From assembly GCA_030770545.1 (NCBI GenBank), contig CM061106.1, positions 13,999,001 to 14,063,000 on the forward strand: a stretch of DNA of 64,000 bases, written 5' to 3'. Of the stretch, positions 34,819 through 44,972 are shown in pieces (position 1 is the stretch's first letter; each line of letters begins with the position of its first letter). Below the pieces are notes generated by a model. That model saw only the letters and a list, made by a program, of their open reading frames with translations, was not told where the DNA came from and did not search any database. The DNA is from Macropodus opercularis. Its lineage: Eukaryota; Chordata; Actinopteri; Anabantiformes; Osphronemidae. The position numbers and the translations under genes are program-made.

Positions 34819-35219
34819 CCCAGCAGCTTCGCGTCAAACACTCAGTGTGCGCTCATATAGCGCAGTTGTAGCTTGTTGGTACTAACACACACACATGCTC
34901 CTCCCACACAGACACACACCCTCCTCGTCCTCCTTGACCTTAACACCACACACACACATGGTTGTAGTGTCACCGCTGGTCACGTTGTCGTCAGGTGGCT
35001 GCCACAAACATTTACAATAGGAACCATTAGTGTCTTACTTTGACATTGAGTGGCCCAGGCTGTCAGGCTGCTCCTGTGCTCCTCCTTCTCCCTCTCTGGT
35101 TACTCTTTCCACTCTTTTTGTTCCTCCTCCTCCTTTTTCTTTCTTTCTCCTCCTCCTCCCTCTCTCATCTTTTTTTTCTTTCCTCTCCTCCTCCTTCCTC
35201 ATCTCCTCCTCCTCCTCTA

Positions 35220-35915
35220 TCACCTTTTTTTTCTTTCCTCTCCTCCTCCTCTCTCACCTTTTTTTCTTTCCTGTCCTCCTCCCTCCTCCTCCTCCGTCTT
35301 CCTTTTTTTCTTTCCTCTGCTCCTCCCTCCCCTTCTCCTCCCCCTCCCTCTTCTTTTTTTCGTCTCACCCCACCATGTACCCGCTAAGACGCACAAATAC
35401 TTTCTGACTCCATATTCTTTGTACAGCAATCGGTTTGGATATACTTCTTTTTTTAGTACCCACTCCCAGTCCAAATCTCTGTATCTTTTTTCCTCCCACT
35501 TTCTTTGCCTTATTTTCTCCCTTTCCATCCAAATTTGTATACTTTTTTTAAATTTTGCTTCCTCCTCCTCTTTCTTTCTCTGTTCTTTTTCCTGTTTTTC
35601 CTCCCTCTTTTTTTGTTTACTCACCTCCTTCTTTCTTTTCTTTTCCTCCATCCGAGCTGCCGCCTTCTCCTCCTCCTCCACCGTCATTCTCCTTCTCCAC
35701 CTTCTGCTCCACCACTCTCTCCATCTATACCACCTTCTCCGTTCCTCCTCATTCTCCTTCTCCTCCTCCACTTCCTCCATCCACCTCCTTCTCCTCTTGG
35801 CTATCAATCTCCACCTGGCTCTCCACATCTCTCTATCTTCATACTCATCCTCCTCCTCCGCCTTGTCCATATCCACCTCTTCTAGTTTCTCCTCCATCTC
35901 CACCAACTCCTCCAT
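35220..35915 (-). CDS. charged Glu/Lys/Arg/Trp-rich ORF, copy 1
   Basis: A 231-codon frame, strongly purine-biased on the coding strand. It opens MEELVEMEEKLEEVDMDK, has Trp-Arg-rich parts (RRRWYRWREWWSRRW), then KKRKKEVSKQKKREEKQEKE, and is predicted to be a long charged coiled coil. Related frames occur in both palindrome arms (40716-41046 on +, 61701-61342 on -) with the same reading frame and the shared start M-E-x-W-x-T-M-E-E-L. I do not recognise a family. Low-complexity DNA can give such ORFs by chance, so coding status is uncertain, but frame is kept in three copies. Confidence 0.4.
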   Translation of the reverse strand: MEELVEMEEKLEEVDMDKAEEEDEYEDREMWRARWRLIAKRRRRWMEEVEEEKENEEERRRWYRWREWWSRRWRRRMTVEEEEKAAARMEEKKRKKEVSKQKKREEKQEKEQRKKEEEEAKFKKSIQIWMEREKIRQRKWEEKRYRDLDWEWVLKKEVYPNRLLYKEYGVRKYLCVLAGTWWGETKKRRGRGRRRGGRSRGKKKRKTEEEEGGGQERKKGERGGGEERKKR

Positions 35916-36499
35916 CGTCCTCCATTTTTCTATTCCTGGTTATCTCGCTCTCTAATCTGTAATGACACAATACTAATGTTTATTTTTTAAATAAAATATC
36001 AGTGACACATAAATAAAAACATTGTATTTTCAATTTCAAATCAAATAATCAGGATGAGCAACCAGAGCTTCACATTGGATCCGTGTTTAATAACAGAAAC
36101 ACACTGATGCAGGCTTTTCTAGGTGGACGCAGACTGACGGCTGACATGTGCACAGAAGTTGAAAACCTCGGTGAGAGCGTTTCTCCTCAGTGTCAATCGT
36201 GTTTGGCCTGTGACCTAGTGTTCAATACGTCAGGCTGGAGAACAGAAGCGCCTTCCACTCCTCTGTAGTCAGTGTTAGTACAACATGCTGCTATTCTGTC
36301 AGAGATGTCGACGATCGTGTATTTGAACGGGTCGTTGTGCTGTAACGCGATGTTGAATCTGGGGATTTTTGGTTGTTTTATTCACTTCAGGGTTTATGGT
36401 GCAGGTGCTGCTGCACCATCGAGGGTCTGCAGACTCTGTGTGTGTGTGTGTGTGAGGGGGTGGTTGGTGTGGGGGGACTATTTGTAACAAGTGTTAGAC

Positions 36500-36869
36500 A
36501 GCAAACAGGGAATGACGCTGAAAAAAGAAAAGAAAAGAAAGTTCTTTAGTGAAGAATATGTGCGGAAGTAAAAAATAAAATAATGTTGACTTACTAGTTT
36601 TGTAAATGGTAACAGTTTTTCTACTTTAAACAACCTCACATACAGCAAAACATTATGTGTGTGTGTGTCCTACAATTCTCAAGAGAAACAAAACAGGACT
36701 AAAAACAAACTCGAAGTTAAATTAAACTGAGACATAGTGTGAAACTAAGCGTTTACCTTTTACAAAGTAAGAATCTGGCATTTTCTGAGGAGCGGCTCCT
36801 GCAGCGTCCGTCTCATGCAGAGTCGCTGTGTAAACTGAGTGTGTGGACTTTCATTCCGGGAGGCGGGGG
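36500..36869 (+). repeat. diverged copy of the subterminal repeat
   Basis: The run CGCTGAAAAAAGAAAAGAAA, CTTTAGTGAAGAATATGTG and TAGTTTTGTAAATGGTAACA resembles 38420-38800 in the same orientation. A (TG)n run lies just before it at 36438-36453. Confidence 0.45.
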
Positions 36870-36877
36870 CTCTAGGG

Positions 36878-38087
36878 CATAGGTGTCAAACTCTGGCCTG
36901 CGGGCCAAATTTGGCCCGCAGCGTAATTATATTTGGCCCGCGAAGCCATACCAAATTACTATTAGAGCTGGCCCGCCGGTAATTATCATGTACCGCTAAT
37001 ACTACAAATCCCAGAATTCTCTGTTGGCGTCAATCGCGAGAGGACCCATTAACGCCCACTCTGTTGACCATAGTCATAGAGAACGTATGCTAATACTGGC
37101 ACCGTGCTACCCCCCAAAATGGAAGAAGCGTTAACTGTATTGATTTCCTAACATTATCACTGTGAACGCTGTGAAGCGAATGTAGACACTTGTCTACTTG
37201 TTCACTGTTTACCGGAGTGGCCGCTTCTGGGCCATTGAACCCCTCATTTTTCTGCCTGACTCGCGGAGCAGAAGAGACAGATCGATCGCTGGGAATTCAA
37301 AAATGTCTTTGGACATGAAACTCACACAAGTCGCAGATTAAAGTATCGGCTTTCGGGTGGTTTTTGTGATTCGTGCTACGGTTTTGCTGCAACGAGCACG
37401 TTTAACGGGTTTCGCTTCCCTCGGCGAATCGCCACAGCTACAGAAGTCAGCTGTCACTGACAGGATGTCTGAGTGGCGCGCAGAGACTCTCCTAGCTGCT
37501 CAGATAGTCCAGGGGTTAGTCTGCTGCACGCTACTATGTGAGGCTACCGGTTCAAATCCTCCCCTGATTGCACCTTTTTAAATGTGATGTTTATTGTCAT
37601 CACATTGAATCTGAACGTTCTGCTTGTTGTAATAATGCTTTTAAAACTTCAGTAATGTCAGGAAAGTCCTGCAAAATTCTATCAACACGTTTTAGTCGTT
37701 TTCTATACTTTTACTGTTTGGATCAACTCAACTGTGTTTTCTTTAATTATTTAATTATAAATACCTATTTAATATTACTTCATTATGCTTTATTTTGAAA
37801 TTTAAGACTTTTAACTTGTTCTGAACATGTTTAGCTCTTTTTTTAACCACTTGGATTTTTCTTAAACTACCTTTAAGAACTTTTTAAACTCTCCAGCTAC
37901 CGTCAACGGTTCTTGGGAATTAATTCAGTATTACAGCATTCACAGTGCATTTTCTTACGGAAATAGTCTAGTCAAGCTTTGCTTGTTCCATATCCACTTT
38001 TTTTTCCCAGTAAATATCAATGTTGGCCCGCGACTTCGTTCCAGTTTTCAATTTTGGCCCACTGTGTATTTGAGTTTGACACCCCTG
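36878..38087. mobile_element. hAT-type non-autonomous transposon
   Basis: Ends CATAGGTGTCAAACTC and, on the other strand, CAGGGGTGTCAAACTC form terminal inverted repeats of hAT type. An exact 8-bp target duplication CTCTAGGG flanks it (36870-36877 and 38088-38095), the hAT size. TGGCCCGC motifs recur near both ends. No transposase ORF is present. A tRNA-like B-box (GGTTCAAATCC near 37550) lies inside. Confidence 0.85.
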
Positions 38088-38125
38088 CTCTAGGGGGTAG
38101 GTTGACAGGGGACTGTGGCTAACTG

Positions 38126-38590
38126 TGCAGGTAGGGGGTGAGCGCCTGTCTGTCTGTCTGCGACTGATAGCGGGTTGAGAAAACAGTCTTTTAGACAGAC
38201 GCTGAAACGTCAATGTTTCGCAAAAAGAAAAGAATGATCTTTAGTCAAAAATGGACTCGGAATTAAAATAAGGATAGCGCGCTACTTTTTTAAGTTACCG
38301 CATCTAAATCCTTAAACATAATAATTAAAAAATAACTCATACAACTATCTGTTTGGGCGGAGGTATGGGGGGGAACGCCTGTCTGTCTGTCTGCGACTGA
38401 TAGCGGGTTGAGAAAACCGTCTTTTAGACAGACGCTGAATCTTCAATGTTTCCAAAAAGAAAAGAATGATCTTTAGTCAATAATGTGTTCAGAATTAAAA
38501 TAAGGATAGCGCGCTACTTTTTCTAAGCTGCAGCATCTAAATCCTTAAACCCAATAATAAAAAAAAGACCTCATACAGCTATCGGTGGAA
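38126..38590 (+). repeat. 233-bp tandem duplication
   Basis: Two units at an offset of 233 bases, each with CGCCTGTCTGTCTGTCTGCG, TAGCGGGTTGAGAAAAC, GAATGATCTTTAGTCAA and AGGATAGCGCGCTACTTTTT. Identity is about 90 percent by eye. Confidence 0.8.
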
Positions 38591-39141
38591 AAACAAAACA
38601 AAATAGAAATATAATATTTATATAAATATAAATATTTAATCATTTTAATAAATAGTGAATGGAAATCTTATTAAAGTCATGAAAGCAACATCGTGTGTGT
38701 GATAAACAGTATTTCACCAAATAATGTTAGTGTAGTAGTTTTGTAAACGGCATCGTTTTCTACCTTAAAACAAAATAAAAGACTTACTCCCACATAAAGT
38801 CCTGAATTCTAAATAAAAAACGTATGCATAGAGCAACAGGTGGTCGGGTGTGTATATTAGAAGGCCTTTGCAATAATGTTTCAGAAAAAGAGCAACGTCG
38901 TTTAGAGATAAGTTTGCTGAGTCGTGTTTCACAGTTAGTCTATCTGTATTAACATCTGTTGAAGACGGCGTCTACGTCTCAGCTCCTGTGGTTGTCTGTC
39001 TACACAGAAGCAGACTCGTCTTAGTCTAAACCCTGTAAATAAGGAACCTGGTAACTATTGGAAAAGCTGTTGTAGATTTTAAGAAATGTATTTCTCATGG
39101 TAATCGCGTCTAATTTATATCAGCGAGAACTTTAGACATTT

Positions 39142-39724
39142 ATGAGAAAGGATCCCGTGGTTGCAACCGTAAGACGAGTAAGTTTCAATAATTTATATGT
39201 TGTTTTTATTGTAAAATGTAAATTAAAATGTATATGTGGATATTTTTTCTATTCTGGAGTATTATTTTTGCTTAATAGGTCTGTCTTACAGATTCAGGAC
39301 AGATGTTTTAACCACTCGGCCAAGAAAGTTGTTGAACAACATGTTGGTAGCAATTATAATGACGATAACTAGGATGACGTATATCGCGAAAGAAAGGGAT
39401 GTGTTTTGTTTGACTCAGCTACAACACTCAAATTATATACTTGAAAGTCAACGAAAAAGACGTTTTGCTTTATGGTTTAATACAGTAATCGGGGACCATC
39501 AGTTTTCTATTACTTTGGACTGTTCTAGTTCATCAGTGATTGGATCGAGTCACTTTGAATTTATTGATGGAGAAAAACAAGGGCAGAGAATATTAGCATG
39601 GGAGCTAAGCGATGCTTTTTACGCCGTCCAGCGAGACCGGAAGTGGCGCAAGAAACGCAGCTGTGAACAACTCGGAACACCGTATTGGACGGTACTTGTT
39701 GGACGCCAGCCAAAGCGACGTTGA
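39142..39724 (+). other. ORF shared by both palindrome arms, unknown
   Basis: An open frame over 39236-39724 is kept in the right arm (63505-62942, minus, 187 codons). Its conserved part includes FCLTQLQHSNYILESQR and GDHQFSITLDCSSSSVIGSS. No family recognised. It crosses a tRNA-like sequence on the opposite strand, which argues against it being a real gene; arm conservation may reflect only recent duplication. Confidence 0.3.
39277..39328 (-). pseudogene. tRNA-like fragment, left arm
   Basis: Minus strand TTGGCCGAGTGGTTAAAACA carries a class II tRNA D arm/A box, followed by an anticodon-stem-like CTGTCCTGAATCTGTAAGACAG. No T arm follows. Could be a tRNA relic or a tRNA-derived SINE head. 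The right arm holds the same at 63340-63388. Confidence 0.45.
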
Positions 39725-39844
39725 ATTAGCATTTTTGCGCCGCTTTCGATGGCGTCCTGCCAGGCGACGGCGTCAAAAACGGTGTCCTAGCAACCTTGAA
39801 GTCGTCCAATCCGCCGTCCCAGCTATGATGACGCGGTAGGAGCC

Positions 39845-39930
39845 GCTTGCCATAACCTGGCGGGGTAATCCTGGCGTGGTGAACCTGTCGTGGTAATCCT
39901 GGCGTGGCGAACCTGGCGTGGCGATCTGGT
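39845..39930. repeat. short GC-rich minisatellite
   Basis: Imperfect repeats of AACCTGGCGTGGCGA / AATCCTGGCGTGGTGA. The right arm has fewer units (62745-62790). Confidence 0.6.
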
Positions 39931-40715
39931 CTCCACAAGTATAATGAGCTTGAACAATGATCTGTTTGTGTGGGACTGTGTTGGTATATAAATAATGTTA
40001 TGGTTCCTTATCATTATGCTATGTGATAAGTTCAAGTACACTCATATAAAGTAAAGCACTTAAATGGCTGCAGCGTCACAACGCTGCTGTTCCTGTGACG
40101 TAGCCAGAGCTGAATTAATTGGGTTTAGCAGTTACTGTAAGTTAATGGTACCAACTGGAGGTTGAGCAGCGAACATGACGTCCACCTGCGCCAGAGGAAA
40201 CCACAACAGCACAACGTTAGGCCGCAGGTGGGAGCAAGCCAGTTAAAAAGGGAAAAGCCAGGGTTTGATTCATTAAAATCCCCAGAGTCAACATCGCGTT
40301 ACAGCACAACGACCCGTTCAAACACACGATCGTCGACATCTCTGACAGAATAGCAGCATGTTGTACTAACACTGACTACAGAGGAGTGGAAGGCGCTTCT
40401 GTTCTCCAGCCTGACGTATTGAACACTAGGTCACAGGTCAAACAACGCGTGACACTGAAGAGAAGGGCTCTCACCGAGGTTTTCAACTTCTATGCACATG
40501 TCAGCCGTCAGTCTGCGTCCACCTAGAAAAGCCTGCATCAGTGTGTTTCTGTTATTAAACACGGATCCAATGTGAAGCTCTGTTTGCTCATCCTGATTAT
40601 TTGATTTGAAATTGAAAATACAATGTTTTTATTTATGTGTCACTGATATTTTATTTAAAAAATAAACATTAGTATTGTGTCATTACAGATTAGAGAGCGA
40701 GAAAACAAGTGAAAA

Positions 40716-41046
40716 ATGGAGATATGGCAGACGATGGAGGAGTTGAAGTGGGAGGAGTTGGTGGAGAAGATGGCGATGGAGGAGGACGAGGAAGAAATAC
40801 GGAGAGTCTGGTGGAGAATGGTTGCCCAAAGCAAAAGTTGGATAAGTACATCGTTGGATGAAGTGGAGGAGGAGGAGGCGAAGGAGGAAGAAGAGGCGGA
40901 GGAGGAGGAGGAAGGGAGAAGGTGGTATAGATGGAGAGAGTGGTGGAGCAGAAGGTGGAGTAGGAGAATGACGGTGGAGGAGGAGGAGAAGGTGGCACCT
41001 CGGAAGGAGGAAAAGAAAAGAAAGAAGGAGGTGAGTAAACAAAAAA
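40716..41046 (+). pseudogene. charged Glu/Arg/Trp-rich ORF, copy 2 (interrupted)
   Basis: Starts MEIWQTMEELKWEELVEKM, then a Glu-rich run and RRWYRWREWWSRRWSRR, as in the other two copies, up to KKRKKEVSKQKK. The solo LTR at 41049 cuts the frame; the continuation of the purine-rich tract lies at 42280-42780 with frame changes. No family recognised. Confidence 0.4.
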
Positions 41047-41048
41047 AG

Positions 41049-42274
41049 TGTCACGATCCGTACTCCAGGTCCGCCGGAGCCTTTTACTTTGAAGGGCTCT
41101 GTCAGAGACTCTCACCACACTCCTGTCTGATTGCCTACACCTGGTGCAGTACCTGTCTTCTTAAACCCCTCCACGCAGGCTTCTCATTGTCGGATTGTCG
41201 ATCGTCACTCACGCACTCTAGACCACGACCACGGATTGTTTCTAGACCACGACCACGGATTGTTTCTCGACCACGACCACGGATTGTTTCTCGACCACGA
41301 CCACGGATTGTTTCTCGACCACGACCACGGATTGTTTCTAGACCACGACCACGGATTGTTTCTCGACCACGACCACGGATTGTTTCTCGACCACGACCAC
41401 GGATTGTTTCTCGACCACGACCACGGATCGTTTCTCGACCACGGCTTGCTTATCGGTTCGGCAGACGCTCCGACCACGGATCTCGTGAGTGTGTTGCTCC
41501 TCCGGCTAAGCTCTTTAGTACCCTCCCCGGCGTCCGCTACATCTGGACTCAGCAACCGGGTGAGTTGGATTGAACGCTGCTCATTCTGAAGCGTCGGTGG
41601 CTACGCTACTCCCGACTGAGTGAACGGCTGCGCTAAGAGGAGAGATCTCCCCGTTACAGACTACTACGAGCGCTCCAGCGCTTCCTGAACCTTGTTTTGT
41701 TTGTGTTTGCATAACTATCGGCCGGTTCGGCTCGTTTTGCTTTCCCGGTTTATGAGCAGCTGTGAGCACAGCACCGCCCTTGCCTGCGTCAGTCTGCCCT
41801 ACTCTCATTACCGCTCTGAGTCACAGGAGGGTCCTGTCTCGTCGGTGTTCGCGCTGCGGACAGCTCCGGTCTCAGGACCTCTATCCCCAGCAGTGCGGTG
41901 GGCAGCACCCAGCCGGCGATTCCCGAGTGAACCGCATCGCCTAGCTGTCGCCGGCGAGTTACACCGCTTCCCCATAATTCCCTGGACGATCCATCTAAGC
42001 GTCTTCCGCCTCTCCTGTGGCTGACTCCTGATAAATCTCATACACTCCGTGTGGCGACACAGAAGGTAATGTGACCACATCCTGATCTGCCTCGTTACCT
42101 GACCTGTACTGACCTGTCTCTCTGCCCCCTCCCAGATCCGGACGGATCCGGTAGTCCTACGGTCGCCACGACTCTACTCATTTTCACAAATAAAACTCGT
42201 TGTTAAATTCTAAACCTTGGTACCGATCCAGTCTGTTCCATTCCTTTTCTCTCATCTCCGTTGGCAAAACGTGA
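41049..42274 (+). mobile_element. solo LTR, 1226 bp, left arm only
   Basis: Runs TGTCACGATCCG...AAAACGTGACA with 5-bp target duplication AAAAG (41044-41048; 42275-42279). A polyadenylation signal AATAAA lies near 42190 (CACAAATAAAACTCG). The right arm at about 61400-61415 keeps the empty site with one AAAAG, which confirms both the borders and the insertion. Same family as the LTRs at 14340 and 28323. The + and - ORFs inside (41131-41589, 41205-41555) come from the minisatellite and are not genes. Confidence 0.9.
41212..41455 (+). repeat. 24-bp minisatellite in the LTR
   Basis: About ten units of GACCACGACCACGGATTG plus TTTCTC, with only minor variation (TTTCTA in some units). Confidence 0.9.
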
Positions 42275-42279
42275 CAAAA

Positions 42280-42800
42280 AGAGGGAGGAAAAACAGGAAA
42301 AACAACAGAGAAAGAAAGAGGAGGAGGAAGCAAAATTTTAAAAAAGTATACAAATTTGGATGGAAAGGGAGAAAATAAGGCAAAAAAAGTGGGAGGAAAA
42401 AAGATACAGAGATTTGGACTGGGAGTGGGTATTAAAAAAAAAAAGAATATCCAAACCGATTGCTGTACAAAGAATAAGGAGTCAGAAGGTATTCGTGCGT
42501 CTTAGCGGGTACATGGTGGGGTGAGAAGAAAAAAAGAAGAGGGAGGGGGAGGAGAAGGGGAGGGAGGAGGAGAGGAAAGAAAGAAAGGAAGAGGGAGGAG
42601 GAGGAGAAGAGGAAAGAAAAAAGGTGAGAGAGGAGATGAGGAGGAGAGGAAAGAAAAAAAAAGGTGAGAGAGCAGGAGGAGGACAAAGAAAGAAAAAGGA
42701 GGAGGCACAAAAAGAGTGGAAAGAATAACCAGAAAGGGAGAAGGAGGAGCACAGGAGCAGCCTGACAGCCTGGGCCACTCAATGTCAAAGTAAGACACTA
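42280..42800 (+). other. purine-rich tract, remainder of charged-ORF region
   Basis: Continuous A/G-biased sequence homologous to 35030-35580 and 60985-61400 on the other strand. Reading frames are broken. The proline/serine/phenylalanine-rich ORFs on the minus strand are artefacts of composition. Confidence 0.45.
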
Positions 42801-43320
42801 ATGGTTCCTATTGTAAATGTTTGTGGCAGCCACCTGACGACAACGTGACCAGCGGTGACACTACAACCATCGTGTGTGTGTGGTGTTAAGGTCAAGGAGG
42901 ACGAGGAGGGTGTGTGTCTGTGTGGGAGGAGCATGTGTGTGTGTTAGTACCAACAAGCTACAACTGCGCTATATGAGCGCACACTGAGTGTTTGACGCGA
43001 AGCTGCTGTTAGCAGCCGCAACGAACCACAGCTGGGACTGGAGGAGACAGGAGTCGGCCACCAATCGTAGGGTCGGCGGTTCGATTCTCGGCTCCTCTGG
43101 ACTCAAAGCTGTTCCCAGTGAATGAATGTGTCTAAAAGTGCTACGAGACAGGAAAAGACAACATTAACCTGTATTGATCCCACACTGGGGAAATGTCCAC
43201 GTCAACGCAGTATAGCGAGAACAAAAGACTAGAGGGTCTCATGTACCATTTAAAAATGTAAAAGTAGAAAAGTATTGCGTCCGTAAGTCGACTCAGTGAA
43301 CACCGCTACTGGCCGGGTTT
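42801..43320. other. inter-element spacer with tRNA-like B box
   Basis: Matches 60430-60980 in reverse complement. Contains GGTCGGCGGTTCGATTCTCG, a B-box-like motif of a common fish repeat, and TTGATCCCACACTGGGGAAA. No gene. Confidence 0.4.
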
Positions 43321-43800
43321 GGAAGGCTGGTTCGCCCATGACGGGTAAGATCCCACCTCAAACCCCGGGACGACCTAAGGCAGGCACAGTCACGATAACC
43401 TGGGAGGCTGTTTTCTCTGACGCGCCAGGCACATGCCCCCAAAACACGACAACAAGGAACGGGCAAAGGAACGTGTGAGGGAATCCAAAAACAGCCTCTT
43501 AGCTGCTAGTGGTGCGTTAACATGGAAGGCTGGTTCGCCCATGACGGGTAAGATCCCACCTCAAACCCCGGGACGACCTAAGGCAGGCACAGTCACGATA
43601 ACCTGGGAGGCTGTTTTCTCTGACGCGCCAGGCACATGCCCCCAAAACACGACAACAAGGAACGGGCAAAGGAACGTGTGAGGGAATCCAAAAACAGCCT
43701 CTTAGCTGCTAGTGGTGCGTTAACATGGAAGGCTGGTTCGCCCATGACGGGTAAGATCCCACCTCAAACCCCGGGACGACCTAAGGCAGGCACAGTCACG
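43321..43800 (+). repeat. 203-bp tandem repeat, 2.4 units
   Basis: Units start at 43321, 43524 and 43727 with GGAAGGCTGGTTCGCCCATG; the offset is exactly 203 bases each time and the units are near-identical. The third stops after GGCAGGCACAGTCACG. The right arm keeps only about 85 bases of one unit (about 60370-60450). Overlapping ORFs (for example 43433-43681) span unit borders and have no recognised domain. Confidence 0.9.
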
Positions 43801-43910
43801 CGAGAGAGATAAAGGACGCCTTCCATCAAAATAATTTTGACAGTTCTAGGTGGGGGGTCACAGCTTCTGATTGGACGATCCTTATCTAAGACCCTCCCTA
43901 AACCTGCCCC

Positions 43911-43978
43911 TAATATGATATGATATTTATGAAATTATTTTTTTAAAAAATCAGAAAAGGGGGGTTCATTTGTGAACA
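43911..43978 (+). repeat. Polinton terminus-like sequence
   Basis: TATGATATGATATTTATGAA followed by ATCAGAAAAGGGGGGTTCAT. The same sequence forms the inner end of both palindrome arms (50616 leftward and 55681 rightward). Here it lies only 68 bases from an integrase start codon, against about 1.2 kb in the right arm. Confidence 0.65.
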
Positions 43979-44236
43979 ATGCCTCCGAAAATTGAGAGTT
44001 TGATGAAGAAAATCTATTATAATCCAGCGCATCCAGGCAGCTATGGAGGGGTCAATGCTTTACATAAAGCTGTTGAACAAGAGTCTGGTAGAAAAATAAG
44101 TCTGAACCAAATCAAACAATTTCTATCAAAACAAGATGCTTATACTTTGCACAAACCCGTAAGGATACATTTTAAAAGAAATAGAGTTTTCGCGTCACGG
44201 CCTCTTTTCCAGTTTCAAGCCGATTTATGTGTTTGA
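43979..44236 (+). pseudogene. Polinton integrase, N-terminal fragment
   Basis: Same start (MPPKIESLMKKIYYN) as the integrases at 49393 and 56645. It covers the N-terminal domain up to the first catalytic Asp (FQFQADL) and then breaks into unrelated sequence. It shows that integrase sequence lies next to the terminus at both ends of the left-arm element. Confidence 0.85.
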
Positions 44237-44287
44237 CAAGAGACGTCTGCTACCGGGTGGTAAAAGTTTACCGTTTGGTTATTGACA

Positions 44288-44955
44288 ATGGAGGAGATTG
44301 ATTTTAACCCGGGTCTAAACGTACCATTTTCATGTCTTGTTGTGGGTCCCAGCGGATCGGGAAAAACTTATTTTGTAAAAAATGTCTTGGAAAATTGTAA
44401 AAGTGTCATGAATTGTGTGCCTGATAATATTGTATGGATTTATAGTTCATTCCAGCCCATGTATGATGAATTGCATAAGAATAATAAACAAATCAGATTT
44501 GTGGAGGGTCTACCCAATTCTTTCAATGATGAAAGCTTGTTTTCCAGAGGCCAGAAGCACCTCATCGTTCTAGACGATGTCTTACTCGAAGCCCCGGAAA
44601 GTCCCGAGGTTGTGAAAATCTTCACGCAATACAGACATCATAAAAATATCTGTCTGTTATGTTCCTGACTCAAAATATTTTTCATAAGGGCAAGTATAGC
44701 CGAACTTTGAATTTGAACAGCACGCATCTCATCTTATTTCAAAATCCACGTGACAAGTTACAAACGTCCATATTGGCTCAGCAAATATTTCCTAGACAGA
44801 AAGCCTATTTTATGGACAGTTATGATGATGCAACGAGAAAACCACACGGCTACTTATTAGCTGTCCTGACGCCCAAGTGTCCAGAACATCTGAGACTAAG
44901 AACGAATCTGTTACCGGACGAAAGAACCTGCGTCTATCTTCCTGCGCGGAACTAG
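44288..44955 (+). pseudogene. Polinton genome-packaging ATPase (HerA/FtsK type)
   Basis: ATPase that pumps DNA into capsids in viruses of the PRD1-adenovirus lineage; in Polintons it is one of the morphogenesis genes. The ATG is at 44288, soon followed by Walker A (VVGPSGSGKTYFV) and, about 80 residues on, Walker B (HLIVLDDVLLE). A frameshift near 44660 separates this from the C-terminal part (LTQNIFHKGKYSR, AQQIFPRQKAYFMDSYDDAT). The total of about 220 codons is near the usual length. The gene is absent from the right arm because of a deletion. Confidence 0.88.
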
Positions 44956-44972
44956 AGCTACGAAGACAAACC

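Larger units (their letters stand above)
34313..36869 (-). mobile_element. Polinton-derived segment, third copy
   Basis: Same order and orientation as the right arm segment 60150-62130: 3' end of a Polinton gene (34313-34401), capsid/protease fragment (34543-34818), the block with CAAACACTCAGTGTGCGCTC, the purine/pyrimidine-biased charged ORF, then the block with GTGTTTAATAACAGAAACAC and the CGACGATCGTGTATTTGAAC motif. It abuts the end of the 7.4-kb transposon with no target duplication. Confidence 0.75.

Noticed and set aside
35030..35962. Long plus-strand ORFs rich in Ser, Phe, Leu and Pro over the pyrimidine tract
   Set aside because: All three frames are open because of the C/T-only composition; there is no domain, and the other strand has the better-conserved frame.
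37500..37580. Possible tRNA gene (GGTTCAAATCC B box) inside the hAT element
   Set aside because: No cloverleaf could be folded by eye; the arms do not pair.
40162..40353. 63-codon frame identical in both arms (also 62061-62252)
   Set aside because: It starts with TTG, has no domain, and identity follows from the recent arm duplication.
41212..41455. Regular short repeats that could be mistaken for a CRISPR array
   Set aside because: The units are directly adjacent with no variable spacers, the DNA is vertebrate, and the array is part of an LTR.
41131..41589. ORFs with 8-residue repeats (for example DHDHGLFL) on both strands
   Set aside because: They are translations of the 24-bp minisatellite in a solo LTR, open in several frames.
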